Shown here one piece after another: positions 42,101-50,496 of a stretch of 64,000 nt of DNA. The position numbers were made by a program, and so were the translations under genes. How positions within the stretch are numbered: position 1 is the stretch's first letter; each line of letters starts with the position of its first letter. Below the pieces are notes generated by a model, which saw only the letters and a program-made list of their open reading frames with translations, was not told the origin of the DNA and ran no database searches. The DNA is from Pseudomonadota bacterium (GTDB lineage Bacteria > Myxococcota_A > UBA9042 > GCA-2863065), in contig SXOO01000030.1 in assembly GCA_005776725.1 (NCBI GenBank), forward strand, positions 17,594-81,593, in the 5' to 3' direction.

Positions 42101-45100
42101 CTAGTTGCAGTAGTTCATGTCGACCAGAGCGTTGTTCGTGGTGGTGACCTTCGGGGTCCCGCTGGCGCCGCCCTGGTTGACGATGGGGATCCCGTCGGCT
42201 GGTGGGCTGCTGCAGCCCGCGATCCCGGCGCAGACGCAGCTCTGGAACAGTGCGTTGCAGTTGGCGAAGCCCACGGGCGACTCCTGCCACATGTTGTAGG
42301 TCGCGATCAGCGTGGTGCCGCTGTTGTTCAAGATGTCGTAGCCATTCGGGCAGTTGGCCTTCGTGCAGCAAGCTCCTGGGGTCTCCTTGCTGTTGCACGC
42401 GATGACGTTCCGCGACGTGTTGCCGTTCGGGTCTTGGCCGTTGAGGTTGATGGACCCGCCGGCGGTCGGGGAGGTGCCCTTCTGGTGCACGCCGTAGTGG
42501 TTGCTGAGGATTTGGTTGCCCCAAGCGGCGGTGACCTCGCCCCAGTCCGCGTAGATCCCGGCACAGCCATTGTCGCGGATGACGTTGCTCGTAAGGACGA
42601 CGCGAGGATCGCCCAGCAGGTTGGTCGGGTCCTGCCGGAGGCTGACCCCGTCGTTGGCGAAGCAGCGGATCCAGTTGAACGTCAACTGGACCGTGGCGGA
42701 GCCATCCACATAGACGCCGTACCCCTTCTTGATCGGCTCGCACGCGATGCCGTTCGGAGTCCCGATGTAGCTGTTGCTGATGTCCAGATTGCAGCCCTGA
42801 CCTGCCCAGATGGCGCGTTGTTTGGTGGGGTAGACATAGCTGCTGACGAGCGTCGCCGTGGAGATGGTCTCGGTGTCGGTGACTGAGCGGCAGTCGATCC
42901 CGATGTCCTGCTGTCCTGAGAAGGTCGAGCTGTACGCATTGAACGTTGCGTTGTCGATTTGGACGCCTGTCTTGTTGTCCTGGAGCGTCATCGAGTTCAG
43001 AGAGGCGGCACCGCCCCGAATCTCGAGACCCGTGCTACAGCGCTTGATTGCCCCGGCGTACAGGCTGACGGTGGGGCTGCCCCCTTGCGTGGACGGAGCC
43101 ACCTTGAGGCCGGACTTCGCTCCCGCTCCTCCGCCCTGGCAGGTGGTGCCAATGGTCGCATAGTTGATCGCGATGGTGGTGTCGTCTTCGACCGCCTCGA
43201 ACACATTGACGCCGGGTGAACCGGGAGCGCACGTGCTTGGCATGTGGACCGTGACGGCCTTCGCGAGCGGGATCGGATAGCGCTCCGCCGAGCTCAAGTT
43301 GCCCAGGGCGTCACCGACCACGTTCATGGTGAAGCCGATACCGGGCAGGTTCTTCATTGCCTGGCTCATGGTCAAGCAAGGTCCCCCGAGCTGGCCCCCG
43401 GCCGGCGACCGGCCGCAGCAGACGTTGTCGACTCCAACTGTCTCGTTGGCGTTGACGGATATCGTGTTGTTGTTGAAGTCCGGGCAGGTCGCGCACACTC
43501 CGAGGATGTAGAGCTCACCCTGCGCGCAAGTACAGTGGCCTCCGTGACAGACGCCGGTGTCGAACCCACAGGCGGTCCCCTCGCTGCCGACCTTTGGGCC
43601 CGAGACGACACACTTCGAGCTGCCGGTGGAGCACTCGGTCTTGCCGACTCCGCACTCATCGTCCGGGACACACGTGGTGCCCGCGATACACCCCTTGCAG
43701 TCGCCCGCCTTGCAGACCTGATTGGCACCACAGGCAGATCCGTCGACCTGGTAAGCTCCGGAGTCCGCGCAGGTCTCAGTCCCGCTGGCGCAGCTCGTTA
43801 GGCCGACGCGACACGGCTTTCCGGGCACCGAGCACACCTTGCCCTCGACGCAGGTCTTACACGTCCCACCGCTGCAGTACTGGTCCCCGCCGCATGCGGT
43901 CCCGTTGCCGACCGCCTGTCCCGTGGACTTGCAGACCGGCGCGCCGGTTTCGCATGAGATCTCCGCGTTCATGCACGGGAGATCGGGTAGCACGCACGCC
44001 GCGCCCGCGCTGCACGGGTTGCAGGTCCCGCTCTGACATGCGCCGCCCGGGCAAGCGGTTCCGTCCGGCGCGGGTGTGGCCGTGGGGACGCACTGCTCCG
44101 TGCCGCTGTCGCAGCTGGTCTTGCCCACGGTGCACGGGTCGCTGGGGGTGCATGTTTTGTCCGCCTGGCAGCCCGAGCAGACCCCCCCGCTGCAGACGGA
44201 GTCCGTCCCGCAAGCCGTGCCGTCGGCGGCGTAGTTGCCTGTGGGGACGCACGTTGGGCTGCCCCCGCCGCACGAGATCTGGCCCGGGTTGCAGGGGTCG
44301 CCCGTGCTGCAGTCGGTGCCTGCCACACAGGGGCTGCAGGCGCCGTCCAAGCAGACGTTGCCGCCTCCGCAGCTCGTGCCGTTCACGGCCTGGCTGAAGC
44401 TGCCACACACCGGGGCGCCGCTGCTGCAGTCGATCACGCCCACCAGGCAGCCGTTGGTGGGAGACGTACACTCAGCGCCGGAGTCGCAGGCCTTGCAAAG
44501 GCCGCCCTTGCAGACACCGCCGGTACACGCGGTGCCGGTGGGCTGATTCTTCACCGCGCCGGTGCAGAGCGCTTCGCCCCCGGTGCACTTGGTCGTGCCG
44601 ATCTTGCACTCGTCGCCGATGTCGCACTCTGTCCCAGCCGTGCACGGGTCGCAGGAGCCCTCGTAGCAGTAGGATCCGGCCGAGCAGACCGTGCCATTGT
44701 CCTTGTACCCGGCGAAGATACACTGCGGAACGCCGGAGCCGCACTCGAGCGTCCCGGTCTCGCACGCAGACAGCGAACACGTCGCTCCCTGGATACAGGG
44801 GACGCAGACGCCTGACGTGCACACGCCGCCGTCGCAGCTGGTCCCGTCGGGGCCGTTGGCTGCAACACACTCCGGGACCCCGGTCGTGCAGTCGACCACC
44901 CCGGTCACGCACGCGTTCGTGTTTCCGGGGATGGCGCAGTCCTCTCCAACCGGACAGACACCGCAGAAGCCGGCGGTGCCGTCGCCGCCACACGTTCCGA
45001 CGCTACAAGTACACGTGCCCCCGCACCCGTCTGACGTTCCACACTGCCCGCCCACGCAGGAGGGAGCGCACTCGCACTGTCCCGCCGCGCCGCAGCTCCC

Positions 45101-45964
45101 GAACTGACAGGTGCCGCAGCTCCCCCCACAGCCATCGTCACCGCAGGTCTTGCCGTCGCAGGCCGGGGTACATTGGCAGTTTCCAGTATCGCCGCAGACC
45201 CCGAACTCGCACTCGCCGCACGTCCCGCCGCAGCCGTTGTCGCCGCAGTCTTTGTCAGTGCAGGACGGGGTGCACACACACAGGTTGTCGTTGCCGCAGG
45301 TGCCGAAGGTGCATTCGCCGCACGACTCTCCACAGCCGTCGTCGCCGCACTCCTTGTTCTCACAGCTGCCGACACAAGCGACGCACTGGCCGTCAGCGCA
45401 CGCGGCGCCGTTCTTACAATCGCCGCACGACCCGCCGCAGCCGTCGCCGCCGCAGGCCTTCCCGGTGCACTCCGGCTCGCAGGCCACGCATTGCCCCGCA
45501 TCGGAGCAGGCTCCGTCCGTGCAAGTGCCGCAAGAGCCTCCGCAGCCGTCGTCCCCACACTGCCTCCCTTCGCAGCTCGCCAGACAGGTCAGGCACTTGC
45601 CTTCGGCGGAACAGTGGGGCGCCGCCCCGGGGCAGGTGCCGCAATCGCCGCCACAGCCGTCATCGCCACACTCGCGTCCCTCGCACTGCGGGGTGCAGGA
45701 GGCCTTGCACAGCTTGGTCGCCGTGTCGCACGCCTGGTCGGCGGTGCAGGCGCAGGTGCCGCCGCAGCCGTCATCCCCGCAGGTCTGGAACGGACACTCG
45801 GGTGTGCAGACCGAGACGTCCTCGTCCTTGTTGTCTTCCTCGACCTTCGGCACGTCGGCCAGGAGCACGGTGCTCCCAGCCTCGGTTTCGGTGCACCCCA
45901 CGACCATGAAAATGGAGCAGAGCGCGACCGCCATACGGATCAGGCGCAAGGACCTTAACGACAT
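42101..45964 (-). CDS. Giant Cys-rich repeat lipoprotein with C-terminal beta-helix
   Basis: A 1287-aa protein; the ATG at 45964 is preceded by GAGGAG, and lipid Cys24 lies in VVGC. From about residue 45 to 320 there are roughly eight repeats of about 35 residues built on CGDDGCGGSCGTC. Residues about 320-800 contain a second, longer Cys repeat (ACETGTLECGSGVPQC-like, each with ACGxxxVCxxGxC). The last 450 residues lose the cysteine pattern and read like a right-handed parallel beta-helix: ALYAG-type turns, ISNSYIGTPNG, VVLTSNVIRDNGCAGIY, WGNQILSNHYGVHQ. Such proteins are typical of myxobacterial surfaces; carbohydrate binding or cell contact is possible but not shown. Confidence 0.82.
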   Translation of the reverse strand: MSLRSLRLIRMAVALCSIFMVVGCTETEAGSTVLLADVPKVEEDNKDEDVSVCTPECPFQTCGDDGCGGTCACTADQACDTATKLCKASCTPQCEGRECGDDGCGGDCGTCPGAAPHCSAEGKCLTCLASCEGRQCGDDGCGGSCGTCTDGACSDAGQCVACEPECTGKACGGDGCGGSCGDCKNGAACADGQCVACVGSCENKECGDDGCGESCGECTFGTCGNDNLCVCTPSCTDKDCGDNGCGGTCGECEFGVCGDTGNCQCTPACDGKTCGDDGCGGSCGTCQFGSCGAAGQCECAPSCVGGQCGTSDGCGGTCTCSVGTCGGDGTAGFCGVCPVGEDCAIPGNTNACVTGVVDCTTGVPECVAANGPDGTSCDGGVCTSGVCVPCIQGATCSLSACETGTLECGSGVPQCIFAGYKDNGTVCSAGSYCYEGSCDPCTAGTECDIGDECKIGTTKCTGGEALCTGAVKNQPTGTACTGGVCKGGLCKACDSGAECTSPTNGCLVGVIDCSSGAPVCGSFSQAVNGTSCGGGNVCLDGACSPCVAGTDCSTGDPCNPGQISCGGGSPTCVPTGNYAADGTACGTDSVCSGGVCSGCQADKTCTPSDPCTVGKTSCDSGTEQCVPTATPAPDGTACPGGACQSGTCNPCSAGAACVLPDLPCMNAEISCETGAPVCKSTGQAVGNGTACGGDQYCSGGTCKTCVEGKVCSVPGKPCRVGLTSCASGTETCADSGAYQVDGSACGANQVCKAGDCKGCIAGTTCVPDDECGVGKTECSTGSSKCVVSGPKVGSEGTACGFDTGVCHGGHCTCAQGELYILGVCATCPDFNNNTISVNANETVGVDNVCCGRSPAGGQLGGPCLTMSQAMKNLPGIGFTMNVVGDALGNLSSAERYPIPLAKAVTVHMPSTCAPGSPGVNVFEAVEDDTTIAINYATIGTTCQGGGAGAKSGLKVAPSTQGGSPTVSLYAGAIKRCSTGLEIRGGAASLNSMTLQDNKTGVQIDNATFNAYSSTFSGQQDIGIDCRSVTDTETISTATLVSSYVYPTKQRAIWAGQGCNLDISNSYIGTPNGIACEPIKKGYGVYVDGSATVQLTFNWIRCFANDGVSLRQDPTNLLGDPRVVLTSNVIRDNGCAGIYADWGEVTAAWGNQILSNHYGVHQKGTSPTAGGSINLNGQDPNGNTSRNVIACNSKETPGACCTKANCPNGYDILNNSGTTLIATYNMWQESPVGFANCNALFQSCVCAGIAGCSSPPADGIPIVNQGGASGTPKVTTTNNALVDMNYCN

Positions 45965-46274
45965 CGAAACACTCCTCGGACCGAGTTGCGGCTCGGCCAA
46001 AAACGCGGGGAGCCTACTCTACCCGAAGCGTACGGCGGGGCGAAAGCGGCCTCCCGACTTGGCCGCCCCGGACGCGCGGCGTCGCCTCGCCCCCGGCGCC
46101 GCGACGAGTGGCAGTTCCGGCAGACGCCGGTACTTCCTCCCCACGTCCCAGCCACCGACCCGCCTTGGTACGGGGCCCGAGCCATATGGACTCGTGGACG
46201 AAGAGAAGGCCTGCTTCGGCCTCGCACAACACAGATCCACCGCAGAGTCGCGCTACGGCTCACGGCCCCGCGGC
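45965..46274. other. Intergenic region upstream of the giant Cys-rich lipoprotein
   Basis: About 310 bases without a supportable gene, between the nucleotide kinase stop and the lipoprotein start, both on the minus strand. A small inverted repeat (CCGAG, 6-base loop, CTCGG) at 45981-45996 lies just upstream of the lipoprotein ribosome site and would form a hairpin in its leader. No clear promoter or terminator with a T-run was found. Confidence 0.5.
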
Positions 46275-46850
46275 TCAGGCCCGGCTCTCGAGGAGCGCGC
46301 GCAGCTGAAGGAGGATCGCAGCCACGACGTCCTCAGGCGGCGGGGCTGCGGACACGACGTGGCTGCAGATCTGCCGGTATCCGTCGACGACCCGACCGCG
46401 GAAGGCCGGATCCGTGCTCAGTCGATCTTCCTCGCCCGTCGTCGCGTTGCGCCCGGCCCGTAGCCGGAGACGACGATGGGTCTCCGGAAGTGTCAGGAGG
46501 ACGATGGCATCGGGGAGCAGGTCCTTGTCGGGGAGGTTGTCCAGCGTGGCGGTCATTCCCCGTTCTGCCGACCCGAAGGCCAGCGTGCTCGCGACCGAGC
46601 GGTCGAGGACGACACGCGCTCCGAGCTCCGCGGCGGCGCGCGCCTCCACCATCGCAGCGCGGTTGGCGTCCAGATACCACGCTCTGCGTTCTTGTTGCGG
46701 AAGGCCGTCAGCCACGGCCCGCGCCCCAGCCACTGAGGCGGGCGGGTTTCGTACGACCGTCGCTCCGAGGGCCACGGACAACAGGGCGACCGTGGTGGAC
46801 TTTCCAGTGCCGTCAAGTCCTTCCACCGCGATGATGGGACCCCTCATCAC
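46275..46850 (-). CDS. Thymidylate-kinase-family nucleotide kinase, viperin-associated
   Basis: A 191-aa P-loop kinase: GLDGTGKST is the Walker A loop of thymidylate kinases, and RVVLDRSVASTLAFGSAE matches the DR(Y/S) acceptor-site region. LTLPETHRRLRLRAGRN provides the lid. Slightly short for bacterial Tmk (about 205-215 aa). The start ATG overlaps the viperin stop (ATGA), so translation is coupled. In vertebrates the viperin gene RSAD2 lies beside CMPK2, whose kinase domain belongs to this same family and supplies nucleotide triphosphate; some bacterial viperin loci also carry such kinases. So a role in providing or adjusting viperin's nucleotide substrate is likely, though not shown by sequence. 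Confidence 0.85.
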   Translation of the reverse strand: MMRGPIIAVEGLDGTGKSTTVALLSVALGATVVRNPPASVAGARAVADGLPQQERRAWYLDANRAAMVEARAAAELGARVVLDRSVASTLAFGSAERGMTATLDNLPDKDLLPDAIVLLTLPETHRRLRLRAGRNATTGEEDRLSTDPAFRGRVVDGYRQICSHVVSAAPPPEDVVAAILLQLRALLESRA

Positions 46851-47713
46851 GCTTCCCCCTGGGCTGACTGGCGCTCGCCGCGAGCCCAGGCGTACTCCCC
46901 GCCACGCGCCAGGAGCCGCTGGTTGCTGAAGCCGACGGAGGCCAGCGCTGCTTCGGCGCCGACTTCCAGGATGTACTGGCCGACGCAGTGCACGCCCCCG
47001 CTGTTCCCGAAGAAGCGGCCCATCGGGTCCACCATGGCGTACGAGTCGGTCATTGCGCCGTTATCTTCGGCGACCACCGCCACCCCGGCGTCGAAGAGCG
47101 AATCGTGGCGAGCCACGAACGCAGCGAAGGCCGCAGCGTCGACGAGTAGGTCGGCCACCGTGTCTTCGTTCTGGCCCTCGACGCGGAGGACCTGGAACAC
47201 CTTCCACCTCTGGGGACGAATCGCCAGCACGAGGCTGTGCATGTCCTCGTTGACGTTGTGTTGGGTCACCACCGTGTTGAGCTTCACCGCGGCGCCGTTG
47301 GCGCGTGCCCTCTGCGCATGGGCGACTACCTGCGCTGTGTAGCCAGGGCCGCCGCGGCCCACGAGCGTGTTGCCTGCATCCGTAGCGGAGTCGACGGAGA
47401 GGCCCACCCAGTCGAGTAGTTTCCCGCCCGGCGAAGCTAGGAGTTTTTCCAGCCGCGCCCCGTTGCTAACGATGCTGGTGGTGAACCCCAACTCCCGGGC
47501 AGCGACGACCAGCCGTTCGATGTCTGGATGCAGGGTGGGCTCGCCGCCTACGAAGTTCATCTTCTCTCCTCCGGCCTCTCGCACCCGGCGCATGACCTCG
47601 ATGGCGAGCACCGTGGGGAGGCGGTTCGGCGTCTCGCGGAACCTGGCGAAGCAGTAATGGCAACGAGCGTTGCATGCCCGGAGCAGATGGAAGTTGATCG
47701 CTCGAGGAAACAT
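46847..47713 (-). CDS. Prokaryotic viperin (radical-SAM antiviral enzyme)
   Basis: A 288-aa radical SAM protein. The ATG at 47713 has GGAGG five bases upstream; a GTG at 47734 is in frame. The [4Fe-4S] motif is CNARCHYC (Cys14, 18, 21) and GGEP at 56-59 binds SAM. Beyond the general radical-SAM core it shows viperin-specific blocks, each close to the human protein as I remember it: INFHLLRACN, KLNTVVTQHNVNEDM, RWKVFQVLRVEGQN, DSYAMVDPMGRF and the end LARGGEYAW. Viperins convert CTP/UTP/GTP to 3'-deoxy-3',4'-didehydro nucleotides that terminate viral RNA synthesis. The N-terminal amphipathic helix of animal viperin is absent, as in other bacterial homologs. Middle gene of a three-gene operon. 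Confidence 0.92.
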   Translation of the reverse strand: MFPRAINFHLLRACNARCHYCFARFRETPNRLPTVLAIEVMRRVREAGGEKMNFVGGEPTLHPDIERLVVAARELGFTTSIVSNGARLEKLLASPGGKLLDWVGLSVDSATDAGNTLVGRGGPGYTAQVVAHAQRARANGAAVKLNTVVTQHNVNEDMHSLVLAIRPQRWKVFQVLRVEGQNEDTVADLLVDAAAFAAFVARHDSLFDAGVAVVAEDNGAMTDSYAMVDPMGRFFGNSGGVHCVGQYILEVGAEAALASVGFSNQRLLARGGEYAWARGERQSAQGEA

Positions 47714-47782
47714 GTGGACCTCCAGTTTGTGCACTATGGCTGGCCGGGGAGAGGCATCAGGGCCTCCGGGGATGTGGCCAAC

Positions 47783-48136
47783 TCACTGACCGCGGCGCGT
47801 TGTCTGCGGGCCTGTCGCCGCGCCGAGGGCCCTGAGGGCTCTGACGACGGCACTGGCCCCTCCAGTGACCTGGATCCACGGGATCCGTAGGTCCCGTGCT
47901 AGTTTTCGTGCCGAGGACCAGCCGGAGTGGCCGAGGCCAGAGGGCACACAGACTACGGCCGTCACTCTGCCGCTACGGAGCGCAGCCAAGAGTCGCTTGA
48001 GGTCGCCATTGCCGCCGACCTTGCAGCCGGCGAACCAGTCGATACTGGACTCGCAGTGTCCATCGACTAAGGGGGCGGAGACTCCGCCATACACGACGAC
48101 GCGACGCCCGCTAGTCTGTTTTTCGAACTCTCCCAA
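47783..48136 (-). CDS. DUF2325-like small protein, first gene of the viperin operon
   Basis: A 117-aa protein. TTG 48136 is supported by a full GGAGG at 48143-48147, six bases upstream. The protein opens RRVVVYGGVSAPLVDGHC and continues TAVVCVPSGLGHSGWSSARK, then LRIPWIQVTGGASAVVRAL. This strand-GG...H...helix...P plan matches DUF2325, a Rossmann-like domain of unknown function seen in small stand-alone proteins. It precedes viperin by 69 bases on the same strand and sits immediately after a sigma54-type promoter, so it belongs to the operon. Its biochemical role is unknown; a nucleotide-sensing or accessory role is only a guess. Confidence 0.6.
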   Translation of the reverse strand: MGEFEKQTSGRRVVVYGGVSAPLVDGHCESSIDWFAGCKVGGNGDLKRLLAALRSGRVTAVVCVPSGLGHSGWSSARKLARDLRIPWIQVTGGASAVVRALRALGAATGPQTTRRGQ

Positions 48137-48167
48137 GTCTCACCTCCCAGTGGTGGTGAGGACGGAG

Positions 48168-48183
48168 AGCACGCGGTGTGCCG
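48168..48183 (-). promoter_or_regulatory. Candidate sigma54 (-24/-12) promoter of the viperin operon
   Basis: Read on the minus strand: CGGCACACCGCGTGCT. Against the consensus TGGCACGNNNNTTGCW it has the invariant GG and GC with exactly ten bases between, five of six in the -24 block and TGC plus T in the -12 block. Transcription would start about 48157, leaving a leader of roughly 20 bases that contains the GGAGG site before TTG 48136. An FHA-type sigma54 activator is encoded 2.3 kb away. Confidence 0.6.
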
Positions 48184-48255
48184 GCGGTACCGGTGTTGGA
48201 TGTCTAGTAGGAACAGTGGGTTAGTCACCATTCCGGACTTTGCGCCTCGCTGCGT

Positions 48256-48275
48256 GCGACGTCGCGCGACGTCGC
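48256..48275. promoter_or_regulatory. Two tandem 10-bp palindromes, candidate activator-binding site
   Basis: GCGACGTCGC occurs twice, exactly adjacent, so the centres are one helical turn apart. Each copy is a perfect palindrome. They lie in the 155-base gap between the Ser/Thr kinase stop and the viperin operon, about 73-92 bases upstream of the -24 element, a distance typical of upstream activator sites for sigma54 activators. Confidence 0.5.
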
Positions 48276-48291
48276 GCGCTACAGCTCGGTG

Positions 48292-50454
48292 CTACTCACA
48301 GGGCAGCAGGTCGATCCCGGCACGCCTCACGGCGTTGGCGAGATCTGCCTCGTCCGTGAACCCGAGTTCACGCGGAATATTGCGTGCGCGCTCCGGCACT
48401 CCGCGGCGCTGATACGTAAGTACCTCGCACCGCGCGTGATCGATGACGTCGTGAGTTCGAGTCCCGTTGAGCGCCCGGACGCGAAGGCCCAGCTTCCGCA
48501 TCATGGCTTCGTCGGACGACTCTGACCGCTGATCTTCCTCTTGTGCCCGTTTCAGCAACTCCAGCGCGGCCGACTTCTGTCCGCGTACCGCCTCGACAAG
48601 GGCGAGGTAGTAGGCCGCTCGTGCTGCGACCTTGGGCTCCACAGTGCTCGCCAGCGCCGCTGTGCAGTCGGCGACCGCGCCGTCCAAGTCGCCCATGTCG
48701 AAGCGTGCCTGACACGCCCAGCGCCGCGTGATGGGGGCGCTGGTGCGCTGGGCCGTTTCGATGGCAAACGCCAACGCTTGCTCGAGCCGCGCAGGCGTGT
48801 CGTTCTGTGGCTTGATGAAGTCCGCTGCATGGTCGTCGACCCAGTCCGCCACGGCAAACTCCGGATACAAGCGCTCGTAGCTCTCGGACTGAGCAAGGAC
48901 CACCCCTGTCCAGGTGGAAGTCCGGCTCGAGAACACCCGGTGCAGCACCGTTGTGCTCCCGCGGTCCCATCGAGCCGCGGGACAGCCATCAGCGTCCTTG
49001 AACGCAGGCCGGTCGGCCGCACCCAGCACGGTCGCCACTGCCTGCCCTGAGCCAGGCTCCTCTGCCTTGAACCTGAGCCACAGCCGCACGAGCCGACCAC
49101 CGTGGAAGCCGAGGCGATACCGAACCGCACCCCCAGGGTCTAGAGCCCGTGACAGCTCGGTGTAGCCACGCGGTAGGTCGAAGGCCGACCGCTGCCACCC
49201 CGCAGTGGTCTGTTCCACCCGCTCGGACGTGAGCGTCCAGAGGTCCGCGGCTCGGAAGACGCCCCGCCGGGCGAGCTCCGCCAGGACCTGCGGGCCGAGG
49301 CGCAAATGCTCGAGCACACGGAGCGGCTCCGCGGCGGCCATGGGCGCCGGCGGCCCGGCTCGGTTGGTCAGCGCCGCCGCCACAGGTGCAAATGAGGGTG
49401 GGCCCTCGCGGATCTCGATGGGGCGCAACGTGCCGGCGTGCGCCGGGCTCCCAGACGGCTCCGCGTCGCTGCTCCTCTGCCACGACCACGCCACTCCGAC
49501 CGCGAGACAGCTGGTCGTGACGGCCGCCACCACCCATCGCAGTGGTCGCCGCGCCGGCGGGCGGTCGGCACCGGCGAGCTGGGTCAGGAAGTCCGTGGCC
49601 GTAGGCGTGCGGTTGCGCATGTCCAAGAGCGCTCGCAGGACGATGTCCACGAGCCGGGAGGAGACGCCGGGGCGTCCTCGCAGAAGCTGGCGAGCCTCTA
49701 TCGCGGAGCCGGGCGCGCGTCCGACGAGCAACTCGCAAAGGACCACCCCCAGGGAGTACACGTCGGACGCAGCGGTGGCTGAGCCGCCAGTCGCCAGTTC
49801 TGGCGCGCGGTATCTGGGCGTTCCCGGATGAGGACCGGGCTGCCCGATCCGCGCAACCGCGCCCGTGTCGATGAGCTTGACGTGCTCCTCCCCGCTGGAG
49901 GCCACCACGAGCGTGTTCTCCGGCTTTACGTCGCGGTGCACGATGCCCGCGTGGTGGAGCGCCTCGACACCGCGGGCTAGCTGAGTAACCAGCCCGACGG
50001 CGCGGGCAGGCGTCAGACCACCTTCGCGGTCGAGGAGCCGGCGAAGGTCTTCGCCGTCGACCCACTCCGTGGCTAGCCAAGTCAGGCCGTCCTCCTCCAC
50101 GGCCACCTGCTCGAGCGCCACGACATTCGGGTGCTTCACTGCTATCAACGCCCGGCCTTCGGCCAGCAAACGACTGCGGCCCTCCTCCGTCCGCGCCCGG
50201 CGGTCATGCAGAATCTTGAGCGCTGCGGGTCGGCCGAGGAGGTCTTGACCGCGATACACGGCGGCCGTCCCACCTGACGCCACATAGGCTCGCACGCTGT
50301 AGCTACCCCCAAGGCGTCGACCCCTCAGGGGCTCGGCCCCGTCCAGCTCACCGAATGGAGCGCCGTCGTCCGGGCACATGGCATCGCCGGCTGATGCTGC
50401 ACGACCGCAGAAGCAACAGTGGCGCACGGGCGCGTCCAATGTAGGCTGGCTCAT
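48292..50454 (-). CDS. Transmembrane Ser/Thr protein kinase with N-terminal zinc ribbon
   Basis: A 720-aa protein. It starts with a four-Cys zinc-ribbon (CCFCGRAAS, MCPDDG). The kinase domain (about 48-300) has the glycine loop VASGGTAAVYRG, AALKILHD with the ATP-binding Lys, HRDVKPENTLV, and LIDTGAV; so the usual DFG is DTG, which keeps the metal-binding Asp. ELATG-x-SATAASDVYSLGVVL follows. One membrane helix (about 308-328) leads to a 390-residue outer part with a helical, TPR-like end (MGDLDGAVADCTAALAST). The gene is divergent from the FHA-sigma54 activator across 42 bases and lies 155 bases upstream of the viperin operon. It may phosphorylate a partner read by the FHA domain. Confidence 0.9.
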   Translation of the reverse strand: MSQPTLDAPVRHCCFCGRAASAGDAMCPDDGAPFGELDGAEPLRGRRLGGSYSVRAYVASGGTAAVYRGQDLLGRPAALKILHDRRARTEEGRSRLLAEGRALIAVKHPNVVALEQVAVEEDGLTWLATEWVDGEDLRRLLDREGGLTPARAVGLVTQLARGVEALHHAGIVHRDVKPENTLVVASSGEEHVKLIDTGAVARIGQPGPHPGTPRYRAPELATGGSATAASDVYSLGVVLCELLVGRAPGSAIEARQLLRGRPGVSSRLVDIVLRALLDMRNRTPTATDFLTQLAGADRPPARRPLRWVVAAVTTSCLAVGVAWSWQRSSDAEPSGSPAHAGTLRPIEIREGPPSFAPVAAALTNRAGPPAPMAAAEPLRVLEHLRLGPQVLAELARRGVFRAADLWTLTSERVEQTTAGWQRSAFDLPRGYTELSRALDPGGAVRYRLGFHGGRLVRLWLRFKAEEPGSGQAVATVLGAADRPAFKDADGCPAARWDRGSTTVLHRVFSSRTSTWTGVVLAQSESYERLYPEFAVADWVDDHAADFIKPQNDTPARLEQALAFAIETAQRTSAPITRRWACQARFDMGDLDGAVADCTAALASTVEPKVAARAAYYLALVEAVRGQKSAALELLKRAQEEDQRSESSDEAMMRKLGLRVRALNGTRTHDVIDHARCEVLTYQRRGVPERARNIPRELGFTDEADLANAVRRAGIDLLPCE

Positions 50455-50496
50455 GGGTCGACCTTGTCACACCGTTAGACCAGGAGTAAAGACGCC

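Noticed and set aside
46275..46850. Nucleotide kinase as the housekeeping thymidylate kinase
   Set aside because: Cannot be excluded, but ATGA coupling to viperin and the lack of the usual replication-gene neighbours (holB, mltG) favour a viperin-associated role.
46847..47713. Radical SAM protein read as MoaA/PqqE-type cofactor enzyme
   Set aside because: Conserved blocks KLNTVVTQHNVNEDM, RWKVFQVLRVEGQN and the RGGEYAW end are viperin-specific, and no SPASM cysteine cluster is present.
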